Positions 1 through 4,712 of a DNA stretch of 7,773 bases are shown piece after piece. The notes beneath the pieces were generated by a model that saw nothing but the letters and a program-made list of their open reading frames with translations, did not search any database and had not been told where the DNA came from. Source of the DNA: CAZMGT01 sp964565895 (GTDB lineage: Bacteria; Armatimonadota; Zipacnadia; UBA1398; CAZMGT01); assembly GCA_964565895.1 (NCBI GenBank), contig CAZMGT010000088.1, forward strand, positions 1-7,773. The letters are read 5' to 3'. How positions within the stretch are numbered: the stretch's first letter is position 1; each line of letters starts with the position of its first letter. Both the position numbers and the translations under genes were made by a program.

Positions 1-29
1 CGCGCGGGCGGGCGTTTGGTTTTGGCGCA

Positions 30-1364
30 ATGCACGGTTTGCGGTCTCTGTGCGATGGCGTGTTGCGCTGGTTAAACACCACGCGCGGCAAGCGAGCGGC
101 GCTGGCGTTCGTCGCCGCGGCGTGGCTCATCTGCTGGCCCATCGCCGTCCACCGCCAACTGACAAACTATTCCGCTGACTTTCGCGACTACTACAACGCC
201 GTGCACTACACGGTGTTCCACACGCTTCCCCGGGGCGCGGCGCCCGAGGTTCCGCTAACCTATCCGCCCCCTTCGCACCTGCTTCTCGCCGCGTTTTGCG
301 CCCTTCCTCTGGGGGCGGGGGCTGCCCTGTGGTACCTCTTCTGCTCCGCCTGCGCGTTGTGCGCGGGGCTGCTGTTGTATCGCTTATTCCTGCGCGCGGC
401 GCCCGAGGCGCCCTGGACAATAGCCGCCGCTCCCATGGCAATGGGCCTCGGCCTGGTGTTCAACGACCTGATCATGGGCAACTCCAACCTCGTCGTCCTG
501 CTCTGCCTCGTTCTCTGCCTTTATCTTTTTGCCACGCGGCGCGAGTTTGGCGCGGGCCTGGCCCTTGCCGCGGGGGCGGCGCTAAAAATCCTCCCCTGCC
601 TAATCCTCCCCTATTTCCTCGCTAAGCGGCGGCTGCGCGTAGTTGCCGGTGCGGCGCTCGGCGCGCTCGCCTTTTTCCTCGCCCTGCCCATGCTCATCCT
701 CGGCCCCACGCGCGGCACGGCCCTCGTGGACCACTGGGCGGGCCAGGTGCACCCCCTGCTCGCCTATAGCGCGGACGAGCGCGCGGCGTGGTATGAGCAA
801 GACTCCGTCTACCGCGGGACAAACCAGTCCCTGCTTGCCGTGGCCCACCGCTTCCTCCGGCCCCTGCCCGCGGTGCGCGGGACGCGCCCCATGCGCGCGG
901 TAAACATCGCCCGCGCCCCGCGCTGGGTGGCCAACACAGTGTTTGCTGTGCTCGCCGGGGTGGCGCTCGCCGGCGCCGGCCTGGCCATCGCGCGCAGCGG
1001 CCCCGCGCAGGGCGGTCTTCCCGTCTTTGCGCTGCAATATGGCCTTGTCGTCATCCTCATGCTCCTGCTCAGCCCCGTCACCTGGGTTAACTATCACGTG
1101 CACCTAATCGTGCCCTACTTCGCCGCGTTTTGCTTTCTCCAGCGCGAGCCCCCGCACTCCCCGCGCCGGCGCGTCGTGCGCGCCTGCCTTGCCCTGTCGT
1201 TCGCGCTGGGCCTAGTGGGCACCACGGCGTGGACGCAGGCATACCCCTTTCCCCTGCTCGGGGCGGCTGTTTTAGGCTTTGGGCTGGGCCACGCGCTCTA
1301 TCGCCCGCGCGCCACGGAGCGCGAAGGCGAGCGCGAGCCAGCGCTGCGCGCCGCGGCCTCATAG
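30..1364 (+). CDS. GT87/DUF2029 membrane glycosyltransferase (polyprenyl-phosphate-sugar dependent)
   Basis: Predicted polytopic inner-membrane glycosyltransferase of 444 residues, the usual size for GT87. Characterised members transfer mannose from polyprenyl-phosphate-mannose to glycans on the outer face of the membrane; the donor and acceptor here cannot be read from sequence. The family pattern is seen in order: a first membrane helix at about 23-40; an extracytoplasmic loop with SADFRDYY (48-55), whose Asp is the likely catalytic type; TYPPPSHLLL (77-86); the GNSN turn (150-153, equivalent to the family GQ/GN-N motif); ALKILP (184-189) before another helix; GTNQSLL (263-269); and LLSPVTWVNYH (346-356), the classic SP-x-x-W-x-x-H signature. 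About ten hydrophobic helices are visible. The C-terminal 20 residues are charged and probably cytoplasmic. The ATG at 30 lacks a clear Shine-Dalgarno and the frame stays open to base 1, so the true start could lie further upstream. Membership is confident, substrate unknown. Confidence 0.88.
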   Translation: MHGLRSLCDGVLRWLNTTRGKRAALAFVAAAWLICWPIAVHRQLTNYSADFRDYYNAVHYTVFHTLPRGAAPEVPLTYPPPSHLLLAAFCALPLGAGAALWYLFCSACALCAGLLLYRLFLRAAPEAPWTIAAAPMAMGLGLVFNDLIMGNSNLVVLLCLVLCLYLFATRREFGAGLALAAGAALKILPCLILPYFLAKRRLRVVAGAALGALAFFLALPMLILGPTRGTALVDHWAGQVHPLLAYSADERAAWYEQDSVYRGTNQSLLAVAHRFLRPLPAVRGTRPMRAVNIARAPRWVANTVFAVLAGVALAGAGLAIARSGPAQGGLPVFALQYGLVVILMLLLSPVTWVNYHVHLIVPYFAAFCFLQREPPHSPRRRVVRACLALSFALGLVGTTAWTQAYPFPLLGAAVLGFGLGHALYRPRATEREGEREPALRAAAS

Positions 1365-1480
1365 ACGCTCTGGCGAACGACTCCCGCGCGACGAAGAGGG
1401 GTTGGGAAATCGCCTGGCGAAGCGTTGCTTGCCCGTCACGGCCGGCGAGGGCATGCGCTGGCCGCGGCCGTGGCCCGGAG

Positions 1481-1488
1481 AAGGAGGT
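1481..1488 (+). promoter_or_regulatory. Shine-Dalgarno fixing the GTG start at 1496
   Basis: AAGGAGGT is a full match to the anti-Shine-Dalgarno core and sits seven bases before the GTG at 1496. That GTG opens directly into a Lys-flanked hydrophobic signal segment. The frame is open further upstream, back to an ATG at 1130, but that extension would overlap the GT87 gene by 235 bases and encode Arg/Ala/Pro-rich low-complexity sequence, so it is rejected as a start. The rest of the 131-base gap (1365-1495) holds GC-rich palindromic sequence such as 1460-1469 and no convincing promoter. Confidence 0.9.
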
Positions 1489-1495
1489 ATCGCCT

Positions 1496-4400
1496 GTGCT
1501 TGCCAAGCCCGCCCTAAAGCTTGTTCTTGCCCTTGCTGCGGTTTCCGTTTTCGCTGTGGGTCTGCTTTGGCCCGCTCAGCGCGACGAGCAAGCGACCGCG
1601 CGGACGATCATTACCGACGCCGGCGTTGCCGGCGGCCTTGTCGTGCACCTCGGCTGCGGCGAGGGAAAACTTACCGCAGCGTTACGCGCCGGGCCGGGGT
1701 TTGTCGTGCACGGGCTAGACGCGGACGCGAAAAACGTCGCTCGCGCGCGCAACTATCTTGCCGAGCAAGGGCTTTACGGGCCGGTCGCCGTGGACAGGCT
1801 CGAAGGCGAGCGCCTGCCCTATGCCGACAACACGGTAAACCTGCTCGTTGCGGAGAGCTTGGGGCGAGTGCCCATGTCCGAGGTGCGGCGGGTGCTCGCG
1901 CCCGGGGGCGTGGCCTACATTAAGGCGGGCGCGGACTGGCAAAAACAGACCAAGCCCCGCCCCGAGAATATTGACGAATGGACGCACTTTCTCCACGACC
2001 CGAGCGGCAACGCCGTGGCCCACGACGACGAAGTCGGCCCTCCGCGTCATTTGCAGTGGACGGCCGCCCCGCTGCACACGCGCAGCCACGAGCACACGCC
2101 GAGCATCAACGCCCTCGTCTCCGCCGGCGGGCGGATCTTCTACATCGCCGACGAGGGCCCGATCTCCTCGGTTAAGCGTCCCGCGCAGTGGTTTCTCGTG
2201 GCGCGCGACGCATTCAGCGGCGTGCTCCTTTGGCAAAAGGCAATTACCAAGTGGTATCCGCACCTCATACTCTGGGGGCAGACGCCGTATACTCTGCAGC
2301 GGCGGCTGGTTGCCGTAGGCGACCGGGTATACGTAACACTCGGGTTTCACGCTCCGCTGAGCGCGGTAGATGCGGCGACGGGGAAACTGATTAAGGTCTA
2401 CCCGGGGACGTTTGGCACAGAGGAGGTGCTCTGGCACGACGGTACGCTGCTCCTCGTTGTGCGCGAGGTGACCAAACAGCGCGTTGCCGAGCTGGATAAG
2501 CTGGAGCGCCTCGCCGCGCAAAAGGGCTCTCCCCTAGACACGCGCGACACCTCGCTTGCCGTGGCTGCGGAGTTTCGCTCGATCGAGCAAAAGGCCCCCG
2601 TCTCGCTGCTTGCCCTCGACGCTGCCACTGGGCGCGAGCTCTGGCGCAAGCGGGGCGATGCCGTCCGCGGGCTGAGGGGCCTCACGCTTTGCGCGGAAGG
2701 CCGCCGCGTGTTCTTCCAGCGCAGCGGCGAGGCCGTTTGCCTCGACCTGAAAACGGGCAACGAGCTCTGGGCCGCCCCCGCGCCGGCGATCGTGCGCTTG
2801 GTCTGGCGGGGCAAGCTTATCTGCGCCGGGCGCAACGCCATCGCCGCCCTCGCCGCAGACAGCGGAAAGCTTCTCTGGAGGCAAAAGCCCACTCTTGTGG
2901 ACATCCGCGACGCGTTTGTCGCCGGCGGCGCGCTCTGGCTCGGCGGGTTCCGGCCGATTAAGGGCAAGCGGGGGCCCGCTTGGGGGCCCTACTTCGCCGT
3001 CTGCCGCGACTTAGAGAGGGGCGACATCCTAAAGCAAATCGAGCCGGAAAACCCCGGCCACCACCATCGCTGCTACATGAACAAGGCGACCGACCGCTAC
3101 ATTCTCGGCGGCCGCCGGGGAACGGAGATTATCGATCTTAAAAAAGGCGAGGTGCTGTGGCATAGCTGGGCGCGCGGCGTGTGCCGCTACGGGGTAATGC
3201 CCTGCAACGGCCTGCTTTATGTGCCGCCGCACGCGTGCGGCTGCTATGTCGGGGCGAAGCTAAAGGGGTTTAACGCGCTGGCCACGGGCAGCCCGCGTGT
3301 TGAGCTCGCCCGGCCCGCGCCGCAGCCTGAGCCCGGCCCGGCCTATGGCTCCCGCGCCCCCGCGCTGCACGCCTCGCCTGCCGCGGAGTGGCCCACGTAT
3401 CGCCACGACCCCCAGCGCAGCGGGGCCACGGCAAACACCGTTCAAGGTAACCTGCGCCTGCTCTGGCGCGCTGCGCCGGGCGGCAAGCTTAGCGCGCTGA
3501 CCGTCGCCGGCGGCCGCGTCCTCGTCGCCTCGCGCGAGGCCCACCGCGTGTGCGCGTTCGACGCGCGCTCCGGCAAGCAGGCGTGGAGCTTCATCGCCGG
3601 CGGCCGCGTAGACTCCCCGCCCACGGTCTACCAGGGCCGGGCGCTGTTCGGCGCGCACGACGGCTGCGTTTACAGCGTGCGCCTTTCCGACGGCGCGCTT
3701 GCCTGGCGGCTGCGCGTGGCCCGCGCGCCGCGCCTGATCGTCGCCCGCGAGCAGGTGGAATCTACCTGGCCCGCGCCCGGCGCCGTGCTCGTCCAGGGCG
3801 GGGTCGCTTATTGTCTCGCTGGCCGCTCGTCGTACCTCGATTGCGGCATCGACATCTGCCTCGTCGATCCAGCCACGGGCAGCGTGCGCTCCATTTCCAC
3901 CATCTACAGCCCAGATCCAGTCACCGGTCGCCAGCCCAAGCAGTTCGGCCCGGCGGCGCTCCCCGGCGCGCGCGCGGACATTCTTTGCGCCGACGCCAGC
4001 CACATCTACCTGCGCGACATGGCGTTCGACCTGCGGGGTAAGAGGGCAAGCGACGGCGCGCCGCACCTGCTCACGCTCACCGACTTCCTCGACGACACCT
4101 GGCCCCATCGCTCATATTGGATCTTCGGCACGCAGTGCTCGCTCTCCACGGGGTGCAGCGGGCGCGCGAAGAACCTTATCTATGGGCGGCTGCTCGTGTT
4201 TAACGAGCAAAACGTGTTCGGCTATGGCCGGCGCGGGGTGCACTGGTCTAACCAGCTTGAGGACGGCTTTTATCGGCTGTTTGCTCTGCGGCGGAGCGAC
4301 CGCGAGGTGCTCTGGGAGAAGCGCCTGCCCATCTACGTGCGGGCGATGGCCCTCGCCGGCGACACGCTGTTCGTCGCCGGCCCGCCCACCGATCCCAACG

Positions 4401-4585
4401 ACGACCGCTGGGCTCCGCTCGGCCCGCAGGAGGCAAAGGTGCTCGCGGTCTCGGCGAGCGACGGAAGCGTGCTCGCCAGCTACGACCTCGAGGCCCCGCC
4501 CGTGCTCGACGGCCTGGCCGTGGCCTACGGCAAGCTCTATCTTGCGTTAACCAACGGCGCGGTCGTCTGCCTCGGCCCGGCCTAG
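1496..4585 (+). CDS. Exported PQQ/BamB-like double beta-propeller protein with N-terminal methyltransferase-like domain
   Basis: Predicted 1029-residue exported protein of unknown function. Residues 1-26 are a Sec-type signal or membrane anchor (Lys at 4 and 8, hydrophobic 9-25). Residues about 36-146 resemble a short class I SAM-methyltransferase: the glycine-rich loop HLGCGEG (51-57), an acidic residue after the second strand (GLDAD, 74-78), and EVRRVLAPGGVAYIK (129-143). Then come two PQQ-like propeller halves, each opening with a related motif: EWTHFLHDPSGN (161-172) and EWPTYRHDPQRSG (631-643). Blades with AxxAxxGxxLW-type ends are visible, e.g. LDAATGRELW (374-383), DLKTGNELW (417-425) and DARSGKQAW (689-697). 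Between the halves lies a Cys/His cluster (HHHRC 522-526, VCRYGVMPC 562-570, HACGC 579-583). A charged helical insert (about 323-366) interrupts the first propeller. Such PQQ-methyltransferase proteins are, as I recall, frequent in Planctomycetota and usually annotated by the propeller alone. A PQQ cofactor is not implied. The architecture is well supported; the role is open. Confidence 0.87.
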   Translation: MLAKPALKLVLALAAVSVFAVGLLWPAQRDEQATARTIITDAGVAGGLVVHLGCGEGKLTAALRAGPGFVVHGLDADAKNVARARNYLAEQGLYGPVAVDRLEGERLPYADNTVNLLVAESLGRVPMSEVRRVLAPGGVAYIKAGADWQKQTKPRPENIDEWTHFLHDPSGNAVAHDDEVGPPRHLQWTAAPLHTRSHEHTPSINALVSAGGRIFYIADEGPISSVKRPAQWFLVARDAFSGVLLWQKAITKWYPHLILWGQTPYTLQRRLVAVGDRVYVTLGFHAPLSAVDAATGKLIKVYPGTFGTEEVLWHDGTLLLVVREVTKQRVAELDKLERLAAQKGSPLDTRDTSLAVAAEFRSIEQKAPVSLLALDAATGRELWRKRGDAVRGLRGLTLCAEGRRVFFQRSGEAVCLDLKTGNELWAAPAPAIVRLVWRGKLICAGRNAIAALAADSGKLLWRQKPTLVDIRDAFVAGGALWLGGFRPIKGKRGPAWGPYFAVCRDLERGDILKQIEPENPGHHHRCYMNKATDRYILGGRRGTEIIDLKKGEVLWHSWARGVCRYGVMPCNGLLYVPPHACGCYVGAKLKGFNALATGSPRVELARPAPQPEPGPAYGSRAPALHASPAAEWPTYRHDPQRSGATANTVQGNLRLLWRAAPGGKLSALTVAGGRVLVASREAHRVCAFDARSGKQAWSFIAGGRVDSPPTVYQGRALFGAHDGCVYSVRLSDGALAWRLRVARAPRLIVAREQVESTWPAPGAVLVQGGVAYCLAGRSSYLDCGIDICLVDPATGSVRSISTIYSPDPVTGRQPKQFGPAALPGARADILCADASHIYLRDMAFDLRGKRASDGAPHLLTLTDFLDDTWPHRSYWIFGTQCSLSTGCSGRAKNLIYGRLLVFNEQNVFGYGRRGVHWSNQLEDGFYRLFALRRSDREVLWEKRLPIYVRAMALAGDTLFVAGPPTDPNDDRWAPLGPQEAKVLAVSASDGSVLASYDLEAPPVLDGLAVAYGKLYLALTNGAVVCLGPA

Positions 4586-4664
4586 CGCGCCCCGCCGCTA
4601 TTGTGCCGCCGCCTCGCGCTGGCCACTATGCGGCGCTGGCCCAACACGCGCCGCGCAGCGTCTT

Positions 4665-4708
4665 TCGAGAGGTCTGGGAAGACTCGACCTTGCCTTCGAG
4701 AAGGTGGG
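4665..4708 (+). promoter_or_regulatory. Possible structured leader occluding the sulfatase ribosome binding site
   Basis: Two adjacent stem-loops can be drawn just before the sulfatase start. The first pairs TCGAG (4665-4669) with CTCGA (4683-4687) and TCT (4673-4675) with AGA (4680-4682), with a three-base bulge and a GGGA loop. The second runs from 4689 to 4708: CCTT (4693-4696) pairs with AAGG (4701-4704) around a CGAG loop, extended by three G-U wobbles and a closing C-G. The second stem buries the Shine-Dalgarno. The pairings are seen in the sequence; a regulatory role is only inferred, and short stems arise easily in GC-rich DNA. Confidence 0.22.
4701..4707 (+). promoter_or_regulatory. 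Shine-Dalgarno deciding the ATG start at 4713
   Basis: AAGGTGG lies five bases before the ATG at 4713. A GTG in the same frame at 4704 would add three residues, but it sits inside this Shine-Dalgarno and has no ribosome binding site of its own at proper spacing. The ATG at 4713 is therefore preferred. The 127-base gap from 4586 to 4712 contains no other gene. Confidence 0.78.
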
Positions 4709-4712
4709 AACG

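Noticed and set aside
600..1103. Minus-strand open frame inside the GT87 gene
   Set aside because: It is Gly/Glu/Arg-rich shadow sequence opposite a strongly recognised membrane enzyme.
1130..1495. N-terminal extension of the propeller gene to an upstream ATG
   Set aside because: It would overlap the GT87 gene and encode Arg/Ala/Pro-rich low-complexity sequence. The GTG at 1496 has a perfect Shine-Dalgarno and starts a proper signal segment.
1715..2521. Long open frame on the minus strand across the methyltransferase-like region
   Set aside because: It is antisense to the gene whose motifs are recognisable, and its translation shows no coherent fold or family pattern.
3260..4108. Long open frame on the minus strand inside the propeller gene
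   Set aside because: It is antisense to clear propeller coding sequence, has shadow-like Ala/Arg/Gly composition and shows no domain. High GC keeps antisense frames open.
4601..4629. Promoter-like TTGTGC, 17 bases, CACTAT before the sulfatase
   Set aside because: Each box matches only three of six sigma-70 consensus positions, which is too weak to report as a promoter in this GC-rich context.
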